Assembly (NCBI GenBank): GCA_050014395.1
Contig: JBEKDK010000044.1
Location: 1-24,614 of the forward strand
Reading direction: 5' to 3'
Source: DASPOJ01 sp050014395
Lineage (GTDB): Bacteria > Acidobacteriota > Terriglobia > Acidiferrales > UBA7541
DNA length: 24,614 bases
Part shown: one piece after another, positions 13,748-22,137 of the stretch
Numbering within the stretch: position 1 is the first letter of the stretch
Layout of the letters: every line of letters starts with the position of its first letter
Position numbers and translations under genes: made by a program
The notes under the pieces: model-generated
The model's database searches: none
What the model saw: only the letters and a program-made list of their open reading frames with translations
What the model was told of the DNA's origin: nothing

Positions 13748-15286
13748 GTGGCCGGAGGGGATCGCATCTGCGGAGTTGTGGCCGCAGGGACGGCGGTCGA
13801 AATGGTGCGCCTGCTGCGACGGACCCTGCGGCGGACGCGAACGGCGGAATTACGCCTGGATTACCTACGCAGCGCGAAGGAAAGGGCGGCTTTTCTTGCT
13901 AAATTGGCGGAAATGCGGGCGGGCGGCGGTGCGCGGGGCGCCACGCTGATCGCTACGTGCCGCTCGCGGCGCGGCGGCGGGCAGTTTCGAGGTTCGGCGG
14001 CGGAGCAGCAGGAGGTGCTGGCAGCAGCGGCGCGGGCGGGGTGCCAATGGTGCGATCTCGAAATCGAGGCGGCGCGGGATTGGCCGGCTGCGCAGCGGCG
14101 GCGGGAGCTGCGGCCGGCGCGAGTGATGATATCGTTCCACGATTTTCGGCGGACGCCGCGGGATTTGGGCGCGGTGGTGCGGCGGCTGGAACGTGCGGGC
14201 GGGGATGCGATCAAGATCGCGACGGAATGCCGCTCGATTCAGGATGCGGTGCGGCTGTTGCGTCTGGCGCGCGGGCGACGCGACCGCGTGATTGTGCCGA
14301 TGGGAGAGCTGGGAGAAGCGGCGCGGGTGCTGGCGCTGCGCGAAGGCAGCGCGCTGGCGTACGCCGCGGCAGAAACGGCTACGGCGCCGGGGCAAACTTC
14401 GCTGGCGGAATTTGCGCGATTGGGCGGACCCGGGCGTGCGAGCGGTGTGCGGTGGTTGACGCGGAAGACGCGCGTGTATGCCGTGATCGGCGATCCCATC
14501 GAGCATTCGCTTTCGCCACTGATGCAGAACACGGCGTTTGCGCTGCGGCGGCAGAACGCGATTTATCTGGCGTTTCGCGTGCGCAAGCTGCGCGATTTTT
14601 TGGATAGCGTCGCCGCGTTGGGGATTTCCGGATTTAGCGTGACGCTGCCGCACAAGGAGGAAATGCTGCGGCACCTGGACGATTGCGATCCGCTGGCGCG
14701 CGAGATCGGGGCGGTGAATACGGTTGTAGTGCGCTCGGGCGGGCGAATGTACGGCTACAATACGGATTACGTCGGGGTGCTGCGGGCCCTGGAGCGGCGC
14801 GTGCATTTGGTGAGCAGCCGGGTGCTGCTGCTCGGCGCGGGTGGGGCGGCGCGGGCGGCGGCGTTTGCGTTGACACGCGGCGGAGCTGAGGTTTTGATTT
14901 GGGCGCGCAGGCCGGAGCGGGCGCGAAGCCTGGCGCGCGCGGCGGGCGCGGAAGCGATCGCGCGCGGCGCGATCGCGCGAGAACATTTTGACGCAATCGT
15001 GAATTGCACGCCGGTGGGACTTTATCCGCGTGGCGGATCGCCGCTGCGGCCGGCGGAACTGAATTGCCGTATCGTGATGGATATGGTTTATCGGCCGCGC
15101 GAAACGGAGTTGCTGCGCGCGGCGCGGCGGCGTGGGATCGAAACCATTTCCGGCGTGGATATGTTCGTGGCGCAAGGAGTGGCGCAGTGGGAGATTTGGA
15201 CCGGGTTGGGTGCGCCGGAAGCGGAAATGCGGCGCGCCGTGAACGAAGCGCTCGGCAAAGAAGAAGGGGAGCGGGCGCGGCGATGA
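13748..15286 (+). CDS. aroDE: bifunctional 3-dehydroquinate dehydratase / shikimate dehydrogenase
   Basis: A 512-residue fusion for two successive shikimate-pathway steps. The N-terminal type I dehydroquinase (about 5-225) has the Schiff-base lysine K156 in AIKIATE and H131 in SFHDF. The C-terminal shikimate dehydrogenase (about 238-508) has VIGDPIEHSLSPLMQNTAF, catalytic K303 in VTLPHKEE, D340 in YNTDY, the NADP-binding GAGGAARAAAFAL, and NCTPVGL. Both active sites look intact. The same order of fusion is known in plants, chlamydiae and some other bacteria. The start could be 13670, adding 26 residues. It lies upstream of trpE with a 71-base gap, consistent with one aromatic-synthesis transcript. 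Confidence 0.93.
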   Translation: MAGGDRICGVVAAGTAVEMVRLLRRTLRRTRTAELRLDYLRSAKERAAFLAKLAEMRAGGGARGATLIATCRSRRGGGQFRGSAAEQQEVLAAAARAGCQWCDLEIEAARDWPAAQRRRELRPARVMISFHDFRRTPRDLGAVVRRLERAGGDAIKIATECRSIQDAVRLLRLARGRRDRVIVPMGELGEAARVLALREGSALAYAAAETATAPGQTSLAEFARLGGPGRASGVRWLTRKTRVYAVIGDPIEHSLSPLMQNTAFALRRQNAIYLAFRVRKLRDFLDSVAALGISGFSVTLPHKEEMLRHLDDCDPLAREIGAVNTVVVRSGGRMYGYNTDYVGVLRALERRVHLVSSRVLLLGAGGAARAAAFALTRGGAEVLIWARRPERARSLARAAGAEAIARGAIAREHFDAIVNCTPVGLYPRGGSPLRPAELNCRIVMDMVYRPRETELLRAARRRGIETISGVDMFVAQGVAQWEIWTGLGAPEAEMRRAVNEALGKEEGERARR

Positions 15287-15323
15287 CGCTGGCGCGGATG
15301 CGGGTGTTGCGACGTACGTAAAC

Positions 15324-15354
15324 GCCGAACTTAAAAACTGAGAGCCGAACTTAA
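15324..15354 (+). repeat. GCCGAACTTAA direct repeat before trpE
   Basis: The 11-mer GCCGAACTTAA occurs at 15324-15334 and 15344-15354, exactly 20 bases apart (about two helical turns). The second copy ends three bases before the trpE ATG, where a Shine-Dalgarno would be expected but none is clear. The pair could be a protein- or RNA-level control site, or a short duplication. Confidence 0.35.
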
Positions 15355-15357
15355 CAA

Positions 15358-16935
15358 ATGATTCAACCCGATTTCAAAACGTTTTCACGGATGGCGCGTC
15401 ACGGCAATCTAGTGCCGGTGTACGCGACGTTTACGGCGGATTTGCTTACGCCGGTTTCCGCGTACCTGCGATTGGCGCGGCACGCGCACTATGCGTTTTT
15501 GCTGGAGAGCGTGGAGGGTGGGGAGAAGATCGCGCGCTATACGTTTGTCGGCGCGAATCCGGTCGAAGTGTTTCGGTACGTGCGGGGCGCGTGCGTGTTG
15601 GAAGGCGAAGGGCGCATTTCCTGGGTGCAGGCCAATCCTCTCGATTTTCTGCGTCATCGCGTGGAGCGCTATCGGCCGGTGCGCGTGCCGGGGTTGCCGC
15701 CGCTGGTGGCCGGCGCGATCGGATATTTTTCGTATGACATGGTGCGATTGTTCGAGCGCATCCCGGATACCGGGCGCGACGACGTGGGCGCGGACGACGC
15801 GGCGATGATGTTTTTTCTGGGCATGGTGGTATTCGATCACGTGCAGCATCAAGTGTGGATCGTGCGCAATGTTTTCACTGACGGCGAAGGCAGTTTGCGC
15901 TCGAAATATTTGGCCGCGGTGCGGGAGATTGAGGCGACGCGGAAGCTTTTGGATCAGCCGTTGGCAACTGAGCAATCTGGCGAAATGGCCGGCGACAAAA
16001 TGCGGCGGCGAGCGAAGGCGCGCCTGGCGATCACCTCAAACACGACGCGCGGGCGTTTTGAAGCCGGCGTGCGCAAGGCCAAGCGCTACATCCGCGCGGG
16101 AGATATTTTTCAAGTCGTGCTAAGCCGGCGCACGGACGTGCGCACGGACGCCGATCCGTTCGACCTGTACCGCGCGCTGCGCGTCGTGAATCCTTCGCCG
16201 TACATGTATTTCCTGAAGCTCGCCGATACGGCCGTCGTCGGCAGCTCGCCGGAAATGCTGGTGAAGGTGCAGGGGCGCGACGCTTTCTATCGGCCGATCG
16301 CAGGCACGCGGCGGCGCGGACGCGACGATGCCGACGACCAGCGCCTGGAAGCGGAAATGCTCGCCGACCCCAAGGAATGCGCCGAGCACGTGATGCTGGT
16401 GGATTTGGGGCGCAACGATCTGGGGCGCGTGTGCGAATACGGCTCGGTGAAAGTGGAACGGCTGGGGTTTGTGGAGCGCTATTCGCACGTGATGCACCTG
16501 GTGTCGTCACTGCGGGGCAAGCTGCGGGCGGACGTGGATTGCTTCGACGCGCTGGCGGCATGCTTTCCGGCGGGTACTCTGACCGGTGCGCCGAAGGTGC
16601 GGGCGATGGAGATCATCGACGAACTTGAACCCACGCGGCGCGGAATTTATGGCGGCGCGATTCTGTATCTCGATTTTTCCGGCAACCTGGATTCCTGCAT
16701 TGCCATTCGCACGATCGTGGTGAAAAAAGGCGTGGCGCATTTGCAGGCCGGCGCGGGACTAGTGGCCGATTCAGTGCCCGCGCACGAATATCAGGAGACG
16801 ATCAACAAGCAAGGCGCGCTGCTGGCCGCGCTGGAGGAAGCGAACGCGGAGGCCGCAGCGAACCGCCGCGCGAAACGGCGTGGTGAGGGCGCGGCGCGGA
16901 AGAAGACGGTCCGCAAGAAAACAGGGCGTAAGTAA
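15358..16935 (+). CDS. trpE: anthranilate synthase component I TrpE
   Basis: A 525-residue chorismate-using subunit of anthranilate synthase; it acts with TrpG, which supplies ammonia. The N-terminal domain has LLESVEGGEKIARYTF, which includes the LLES feedback (tryptophan-binding) region. The C-terminal catalytic domain has GDIFQVVLSRR, NPSPYMYFLKL, SSPEMLVKV, PIAGTRRRG, DLGRNDLGRV, RYSHVMHLVS and PAGTLTGAPKVRAMEII. The last 30 or so residues (from about 495) are a Lys/Arg-rich tail ending KKTVRKKTGRK, not part of the enzyme fold. PabB is related but the sequence favours TrpE, supported by the adjacent trpG. The start follows the direct repeat at 15324-15354. Confidence 0.95.
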   Translation: MIQPDFKTFSRMARHGNLVPVYATFTADLLTPVSAYLRLARHAHYAFLLESVEGGEKIARYTFVGANPVEVFRYVRGACVLEGEGRISWVQANPLDFLRHRVERYRPVRVPGLPPLVAGAIGYFSYDMVRLFERIPDTGRDDVGADDAAMMFFLGMVVFDHVQHQVWIVRNVFTDGEGSLRSKYLAAVREIEATRKLLDQPLATEQSGEMAGDKMRRRAKARLAITSNTTRGRFEAGVRKAKRYIRAGDIFQVVLSRRTDVRTDADPFDLYRALRVVNPSPYMYFLKLADTAVVGSSPEMLVKVQGRDAFYRPIAGTRRRGRDDADDQRLEAEMLADPKECAEHVMLVDLGRNDLGRVCEYGSVKVERLGFVERYSHVMHLVSSLRGKLRADVDCFDALAACFPAGTLTGAPKVRAMEIIDELEPTRRGIYGGAILYLDFSGNLDSCIAIRTIVVKKGVAHLQAGAGLVADSVPAHEYQETINKQGALLAALEEANAEAAANRRAKRRGEGAARKKTVRKKTGRK

Positions 16936-16954
16936 GAAAGTGGGCGTACCCCAC

Positions 16955-16977
16955 GTTCGCCCCCAAGTCGGGCGAAC
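16955..16977. repeat. hairpin in the trpE-trpG spacer
   Basis: GTTCGCCC (16955-16962) and GGGCGAAC (16970-16977) form a perfect 8-bp stem with a 7-base loop in the 134-base spacer (16936-17069). No T run follows, so it is not a classic terminator. It may be a REP-like element or modulate trpG relative to trpE. Confidence 0.4.
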
Positions 16978-17069
16978 CCTTCTGCGGCGGGCAAGCAATG
17001 GGGCACCCAATTCAACAACAACTGCGAAAGCGGGCGAAGGCAAAATAGGCGAGTGGGCGGCTTCGGGCG

Positions 17070-17633
17070 ATGATCCTGCTGATCGATAACTACGATTCGT
17101 TCACCTACAACTTGGCCCAATTCCTGGGGCAGTTGGGCGAGACGCTGGAGATCCGCCGCAACGATCAGATTACGCTGGAGCAGATCGCAGAAATGGCGCC
17201 GGCGCGCATCGTGATCTCACCAGGGCCGGGCACGCCGCAGCAGGCTGGCATTTGCATCGATGTGATTCGGCGCTTCGTCGGGCATATGCCGATTCTGGGC
17301 GTGTGTTTGGGGCATCAGGCGATCGGCCACGCGTTTGGCGGACACGTGGTGCGCGCGCCGCGATTGATGCACGGGAAGACCAGCCAAATCTTGCACGACG
17401 GCAAGACGATTTTCCGCAATCTGCCGCAGGGATTCGTCGCCACGCGATATCATTCGCTGATCGTGGACCGCAAGGGTTTGCCTAAAGAGTTGGAAATTTC
17501 CGCGCACGTTGCGGACGGAACGATCATGGGACTGCGCAGCAGGAAGCTGCGCCTGGAAGGCGTGCAATTTCATCCGGAATCGGTGCTTACCGACGTCGGG
17601 ATGCAGCTTCTGCAGAATTTTCTTACGCTATAG
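17070..17633 (+). CDS. trpG: anthranilate synthase glutamine amidotransferase component TrpG
   Basis: A 187-residue class I glutamine amidotransferase that releases ammonia for TrpE. MILLIDNYDSFTYNL is the typical start. The nucleophile is C79 in LGVCLGHQAIG, and H168 with E170 in FHPESVLT complete the catalytic triad. Oxyanion region SPGPGTP is present. PabA, the folate homologue, has nearly the same sequence and many bacteria use one protein for both pathways, so dual use is possible. The spacer from trpE is 134 bases with a hairpin. No strong Shine-Dalgarno is visible. Confidence 0.94.
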   Translation: MILLIDNYDSFTYNLAQFLGQLGETLEIRRNDQITLEQIAEMAPARIVISPGPGTPQQAGICIDVIRRFVGHMPILGVCLGHQAIGHAFGGHVVRAPRLMHGKTSQILHDGKTIFRNLPQGFVATRYHSLIVDRKGLPKELEISAHVADGTIMGLRSRKLRLEGVQFHPESVLTDVGMQLLQNFLTL

Positions 17634-17745
17634 CGGCACGCGCGCGATTCGCATCGTTGCCCGCTGTCCCGTAAAACACAGTATTCTCCTGTCCTGAAGC
17701 GCTAACCTAGACTCGATAGGGTTGATCATGAACGACCCGACCGGC

Positions 17746-17760
17746 GCAAGATTATCTTGC
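17746..17760. promoter_or_regulatory. perfect 15-bp dyad before the AsmA-like gene
   Basis: GCAAGAT-T-ATCTTGC is a perfect inverted repeat with a one-base centre, too tight for an RNA hairpin and so more likely a DNA-binding site. It lies 20 bases before the chosen start. The 17634-17745 stretch has no clear promoter that I can defend. Confidence 0.35.
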
Positions 17761-17780
17761 ATCGGATGAGTGAGGGCGCG

Positions 17781-19388
17781 ATGAAAATGTCCAAGCGTGG
17801 AAAACGAATTGTCCTCGGAGTTGTCGCTGGCGTCTGCCTCGTACTGTGCCTGGCGTTCGCGATCGGAGTGAGATGGGCTTCCCGGCATCCGCGGGAGTTC
17901 GTGGTGAAGTCGCTACAACAGCAATTTCACGGCGACGTGCGCCTGGATTCGATCGAAATGAAGATGTATCCCAGCGTGCAGATTAGCGGCGCGGGCTTGG
18001 CGATTTATCTGGCAGGGCGCGAAGATTTGCCGCCGGTGATCGCGGTGAAAAGCTTCACGGCCGAGGCGAACTGGTCCGGATTGGCGCGCTGGCCTCACCA
18101 CGTTGCGCACCTGACTCTTGTTGGACTGCAAATCACGATTCCGGCGGGACTGCCCGGCGAGGAGGACGCGCGAGCGAGAAGCGCGAGCTTGGCGCGGCGC
18201 TTCAGCGGCGTTTATTTCGATGACGTGGAAACCGAAAACGCTACGCTGACCGTTCTGCCGAGGGATGCGGGGAAGCAGCCGGAGGTTCTGAACATAGTAA
18301 CGCTGCGAGGGCGTTCGATTTCTGGCGATACGCATCTGGCGGTGCAGGCGACGCTGCGAAATGCGGTTCCGCCGTGCGACATCGTTACCGACGGAACGTT
18401 TGGGCCGTGGAATCCGGATTTGCCGGCGCTCACGCCGGTCTCCGGCGCGTTTAGCTTGAACAACGCGGACTTGAGCACTGTGAGCAAGGCGGTTGCGGGG
18501 ACGCTGTCCGCCGAAGGGCGTTACAACGGCGTGATCGAGAACATCTCGGCGAATGGCACGACCGATGCACCGGATTTCAGCATGCAGCCCGCGGCGCATC
18601 AGGTGGATCTGACGACGGCGTTTCACGTGGTCGTCGACGGCGCAAACGGAGAAATGGGAGTCGAGGCGCTGGATGTGCATTTTCTGCACAGCACGATTCA
18701 CGCGACGGGGATCGTCGCGGGCACACTCGGCCAGCAAGGGCAGGCCGTCAAAATGGAATTGAGCGCGACGGACGCACGCACCGAAGAAATTTTGTTGCTG
18801 ACAAATAAGGGCGAGCCGGCCATGACGGGAAATATCCGGTTGCATACAACGCTTTCTCTACCTGCAGGCCCGCAGAACGATCCGATGAACCAGATGGCCG
18901 CGCAGGGCTCGTTCGATCTGGACAAAGTGGTATTCAGCGATGTCACGGCGGAAAAGAAAGTGAACACGCTAAGCGCGCGCAGCAGCGGACAAAACGGAAA
19001 TGGTGCGGCGGAGAGTGACGTCGCGTCTGAGATGCAAGGGAAGTTCGCGATTCAAAATGGCGTGATGACGTTTTCCGATCTGAGATTTCAGGTGCCGGGG
19101 GCGCGAGTTCGCATGATCGGCACGCTCGGCCTGAAAAGCCAGAATTTCGATTTGCGCGGACGGCTCGATATGGACGCGTCGCTTTCAAAAATGGGGCCGG
19201 CTCGCGTCTCGTTCTTGCTGAAGGCGGTCCAACCGTTCTTTTCCAAACCCGGTGGCGGATCGCGGATATTTTTCAAGCTCGGCGGTACCGTAGCCCATCC
19301 GATCTATCTTCTCGATCTGCACCCAACGGATCAGGAAAAAACTTCGGATCAAGCTCCGAACAATACGGACGAGGTGCGAGCAAATTAG
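17781..19388 (+). CDS. AsmA family envelope protein
   Basis: A 535-residue protein with a basic N-terminus, one transmembrane helix (about 10-31) and a long periplasmic part rich in beta strands. The N-terminal AsmA pattern is seen in VRLDSIEMKMYPSVQISGAGLAI, followed by VKSFTAEANWSGL; the C-terminal GKFAIQNGVMTFSDLRFQVPGARV and RGRLDMDASL are typical of AsmA/TamB-like bridge proteins thought to move phospholipids toward the outer membrane. The substrate is not known here. Starts at 17766 and 17787 are also in frame; 17781 was chosen with GAGGG four bases upstream. The end is 33 bases from the convergent trpD end with no clear terminator between. Confidence 0.82.
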   Translation: MKMSKRGKRIVLGVVAGVCLVLCLAFAIGVRWASRHPREFVVKSLQQQFHGDVRLDSIEMKMYPSVQISGAGLAIYLAGREDLPPVIAVKSFTAEANWSGLARWPHHVAHLTLVGLQITIPAGLPGEEDARARSASLARRFSGVYFDDVETENATLTVLPRDAGKQPEVLNIVTLRGRSISGDTHLAVQATLRNAVPPCDIVTDGTFGPWNPDLPALTPVSGAFSLNNADLSTVSKAVAGTLSAEGRYNGVIENISANGTTDAPDFSMQPAAHQVDLTTAFHVVVDGANGEMGVEALDVHFLHSTIHATGIVAGTLGQQGQAVKMELSATDARTEEILLLTNKGEPAMTGNIRLHTTLSLPAGPQNDPMNQMAAQGSFDLDKVVFSDVTAEKKVNTLSARSSGQNGNGAAESDVASEMQGKFAIQNGVMTFSDLRFQVPGARVRMIGTLGLKSQNFDLRGRLDMDASLSKMGPARVSFLLKAVQPFFSKPGGGSRIFFKLGGTVAHPIYLLDLHPTDQEKTSDQAPNNTDEVRAN

Positions 19389-19421
19389 CGGGGTCCCTGC
19401 GGTCTTTCAATCACTGTGTGT

Positions 19422-20447
19422 CTAGGCGTGGCGGCGGAACGCGATCAGCGCGTTGAGCTTGGCGCGCGCGGCGCCGGAATCGATCGAGCGAGCCGCAAGG
19501 CGCACGCCTTCGCGGAAATTCGGCGCGCGGTCGGCTGCGACCAGTGCTGCGGATGCGTTGGCCAGGACGATATCGCGACGCGGACCGCGATCGCTATCGA
19601 GAATTGCGCGGATGATTGCGGCGTTGGTTTGCGCGTCACCGCCGGATAGCGATTCGCGCGGCGCGCGCGGCAGACCGAAATCTTCGGGCGAGACGCGATA
19701 CTGCCGCACGGATCCGCCGGACACTTCCGCCAATTCCGTTTCTGTACTCAAAGATATTTCGTCGAGGCCGTCCAGGCCATGGACTACGAAAGCGCGGCGC
19801 GCGCCGAGTTCGGAGAGCGCGCGGGCCACAGGCTCAACAACTTCGCGCGAAAACACGCCAATCACTTGCGTGGACGCGCCGGCCGGATTCGTCAGTGGTC
19901 CCAATAGATTGAACACGGTACGCCCGCCGATGTGACGCCGCGCGGGCATCGCGTGGTGCACGGCGCGATGGGCGGCGGGCGCGAAAAGAAAACCGATGCC
20001 GATTTCCGAGATGGCGCGTCCGGCTTCTTCGGGCGCGATTTCCACGGCGATGCCGAGAGCTTCGAGCACGTCAGCCGAGCCACTCTTCGTCGAGACCGAC
20101 CGATTGCCGTGTTTGGCCACGCGCACGCCGGCGCCCGCGACGACGAATGCCGCGGCGGTGGAAACATTGAACGTGCCGGAATTGTCCCCGCCGGTGCCGC
20201 AGGTATCGAGCAGTTCTTCGGCCGGACGAGCGCCGGGGGCGAAGACGGGCTCGGCGCGGCGGCGCATGGCGCGCGCGAATCCCACCAACTCTTCCGACGT
20301 TTCGCCCTTGGCGCGCAGCGCGAGCAGCAGGCGGACGATACGCGCGTCGTCGATCTGGCCAGAGAGCAGCTGGTCCATTACGGCTTCGGCTTCGGCGCGG
20401 TCGAGATCGCGGCCAGCTTCGAGTTTGGCAATAATTTCGTCCGTCAT
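19422..20447 (-). CDS. trpD: anthranilate phosphoribosyltransferase TrpD
   Basis: A 341-residue enzyme for the second tryptophan step: anthranilate plus PRPP gives phosphoribosylanthranilate. The N-terminal helical domain is followed by LLDTCGTGGDNSGTFNVST, with GTGGD at 84-88 binding PRPP, then KHGNRSVSTKSGSADVLEALG, the HHAMPARRHIGGRTVFNLLG segment and VVHGLDGLDEIS, all conserved. Length and motifs are normal. It is on the strand opposite trpE and trpG, so the pathway is split over two transcripts here; trpC, trpF, trpB and trpA are absent from the window. A dyad (20466-20483) lies just upstream of the start. Confidence 0.95.
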   Translation of the reverse strand: MTDEIIAKLEAGRDLDRAEAEAVMDQLLSGQIDDARIVRLLLALRAKGETSEELVGFARAMRRRAEPVFAPGARPAEELLDTCGTGGDNSGTFNVSTAAAFVVAGAGVRVAKHGNRSVSTKSGSADVLEALGIAVEIAPEEAGRAISEIGIGFLFAPAAHRAVHHAMPARRHIGGRTVFNLLGPLTNPAGASTQVIGVFSREVVEPVARALSELGARRAFVVHGLDGLDEISLSTETELAEVSGGSVRQYRVSPEDFGLPRAPRESLSGGDAQTNAAIIRAILDSDRGPRRDIVLANASAALVAADRAPNFREGVRLAARSIDSGAARAKLNALIAFRRHA

Positions 20448-20819
20448 GTTGAAAGTTCCCGATCATGTGATTCGGGGATCACACAGCTTGCCACAGATGG
20501 GGCCGCCGCGATTGCGAATCTGGGGGTTCGTGCCTGACGTGGGGCGCAGAACTGGGTCTGGATCGGAGCCGAACCGACGCCTCAGGCGACGAGGCGCGCA
20601 CATTGGCAATGGGAGGCGAGGGGGCCTCATCCGGGCGGGGGATGAGGTTATGCTGGCTATCGTGTGTATTTACAGTTGGTTACGGAAGATTCCCGAAGTG
20701 GGAACCCGATGGAACGGCGCGCTGGCGGAGTTCAGGATGGTCTCGCCGCCACGTGGGGTCGTCGCCACCGCCGTTCGGCGCCGCCCGCGGGGCGGACCGG
20801 GATAAGCACGTTTTCCGAT
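20448..20819. other. intergenic region between trpD and the str promoters
   Basis: About 370 bases with no supported gene. It must contain the trpD start signals (minus strand) and shows a small inverted repeat TTCCC-gaagt-GGGAA at 20690-20704. Frames open here read out of trpD antisense and lack motifs. I see no tRNA or other RNA that I can name. Confidence 0.4.
20466..20483. promoter_or_regulatory. TGTGAT/ATCACA dyad upstream of trpD
   Basis: TGTGAT (20466-20471) and ATCACA (20478-20483) form a perfect dyad with a 6-base centre, 18-36 bases upstream of the trpD ATG. The half-sites resemble CRP/FNR-type sites, but the TGTGA to TCACA gap is eight bases rather than six, so a different regulator is more likely. 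Confidence 0.3.
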
Positions 20820-20846
20820 TTGACCGTGCGAGGAATTGCATACAAT
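20820..20846 (+). promoter_or_regulatory. possible upstream str promoter
   Basis: TTGACC (20820-20825) and TACAAT (20841-20846) are each one mismatch from consensus, but the spacer is only 15 bases, so activity is uncertain. Lies about 50 bases before the stronger promoter. Confidence 0.3.
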
Positions 20847-20873
20847 CTGGCAAGTGGTTTGCTCTAGTTTGGT

Positions 20874-20902
20874 TTGACAGATTTGCGGACATCCCTTATT
20901 AT
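20874..20902 (+). promoter_or_regulatory. near-perfect sigma-70 promoter of the str operon
   Basis: TTGACA (20874-20879), a 17-base spacer and TATTAT (20897-20902) make the best promoter in the window. Transcription would begin near 20909. The target is the rpsL-rpsG-fusA-tuf operon, which needs very high expression. Confidence 0.8.
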
Positions 20903-20908
20903 ATTTGG

Positions 20909-21246
20909 GTCTTGGCAGGGGAGCACGAGGCCCTGTAGTTGAGATCGGGCCAGTGGTTGAATAGGTGAAGGTCTTCCGCCCCGGAACATTGTACGACGGA
21001 ATGGGGCTTGGAAGAGCGGCAAGAATGGGGCGCCAGCCCCGCTAAGCCGAGAAGCCCTCTCCGTTTTGACCAGTGGGTGCGAACGATTCGACTGGGTATG
21101 TGTGCGGAGTGTCGTCAGAATTCTCTCCGGACATCAGTTGAATTTAAATTTTTCTGTAGGCCTGTGCAAAGGCACCTCGTGGTGTGCCGAAGCGCAAGGA
21201 AACGAAGTCCGAGTTTGCGTTTTTAGCGGTTGCGAAGAGGAGAAAC
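20909..21246 (+). other. long 5' leader of the str operon
   Basis: About 340 untranslated bases separate the promoter from rpsL. They include the hairpin GGGGC-gcca-GCCCC (21027-21040) and an imperfect stem GGCACC/GGTGTGCC just before rpsL (about 21171-21188). A 14-codon upstream ORF at 21001-21045 (begins MGLGRAARMG) is possible but lacks a Shine-Dalgarno. Leaders of str operons in other bacteria can carry translational control; no known riboswitch or binding site is recognised here. Confidence 0.4.
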
Positions 21247-21630
<384 letters not shown>

Positions 21631-21642
21631 GAGCCGGGGAAT

Positions 21643-22113
21643 ATGCCGCGCAAAGGATGGATCGTTCGCCGGGAAGTGCTGCCGGACGCCGTGTACAGCA
21701 GCGACCTGGTGCAGAAGTTCATCAATTCGATGATGTGGGACGGCAAGCGCTCGACAGCGCAGCGCATTTTTTACGGCGCGATGGATCAGATCGCGCAGAA
21801 GACCAACGACGATCCGCTGAAAGTTTTCAAGAAAGCCGTGGAGAACGTGAAGCCGACGCTGGAAGTGAAGTCGCGGCGCGTGGGCGGCGCGAACTACCAA
21901 GTGCCGGTGGAAGTGACGCAGTACCGCAAACAATCGCTGGCGATTCGCTGGCTGCTGCTGTATGCGCGGTCGCGCGCGGGCAAGCGCATGGTCGATAAGC
22001 TGGCCGAAGAGTTGATGGACGCGGCCAACAGCCGCGGCGGCGCGATGAAGAAGAAAGAGGACGTGCACCGGATGGCTGACGCCAACAAGGCGTTTGCGCA
22101 TTACCGGTGGTGA
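21643..22113 (+). CDS. rpsG: 30S ribosomal protein S7
   Basis: A 156-residue protein that binds the 3' domain of 16S rRNA and helps nucleate 30S head assembly. MPRKGWIVRREVLPDAVYSS at the start, FINSMMWDGKRSTAQRIFYGA, and the RVGGANYQVPVEV hairpin are family signatures; the C-terminus KKKEDVHRMADANKAFAHYRW is full length. TAGGAG at 21628-21633 overlaps the rpsL stop and gives a nine-base spacing to the ATG. In other bacteria S7 represses its own operon; whether that holds here cannot be judged. Confidence 0.97.
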   Translation: MPRKGWIVRREVLPDAVYSSDLVQKFINSMMWDGKRSTAQRIFYGAMDQIAQKTNDDPLKVFKKAVENVKPTLEVKSRRVGGANYQVPVEVTQYRKQSLAIRWLLLYARSRAGKRMVDKLAEELMDAANSRGGAMKKKEDVHRMADANKAFAHYRW

Positions 22114-22137
22114 GGAGCGATCGAAGCGAGTAACGCC

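Noticed and set aside
15284..15322. 12-codon ORF overlapping the aroDE stop
   Set aside because: Too short, Arg-rich, and without features beyond the overlap itself.
16880..17089. 69-codon ORF spanning the trpE-trpG spacer
   Set aside because: It starts inside trpE in another frame and reads through the hairpin; composition is shadow-like.
19996..20805. 269-codon plus-strand ORF over the trpD start and intergenic region
   Set aside because: More than half is antisense to trpD and the rest shows no motif or coding bias.
21184..21246. N-terminal extension of S12
   Set aside because: The extra 21 residues are not part of S12, and a strong ribosome site sits directly before the GTG at 21247.
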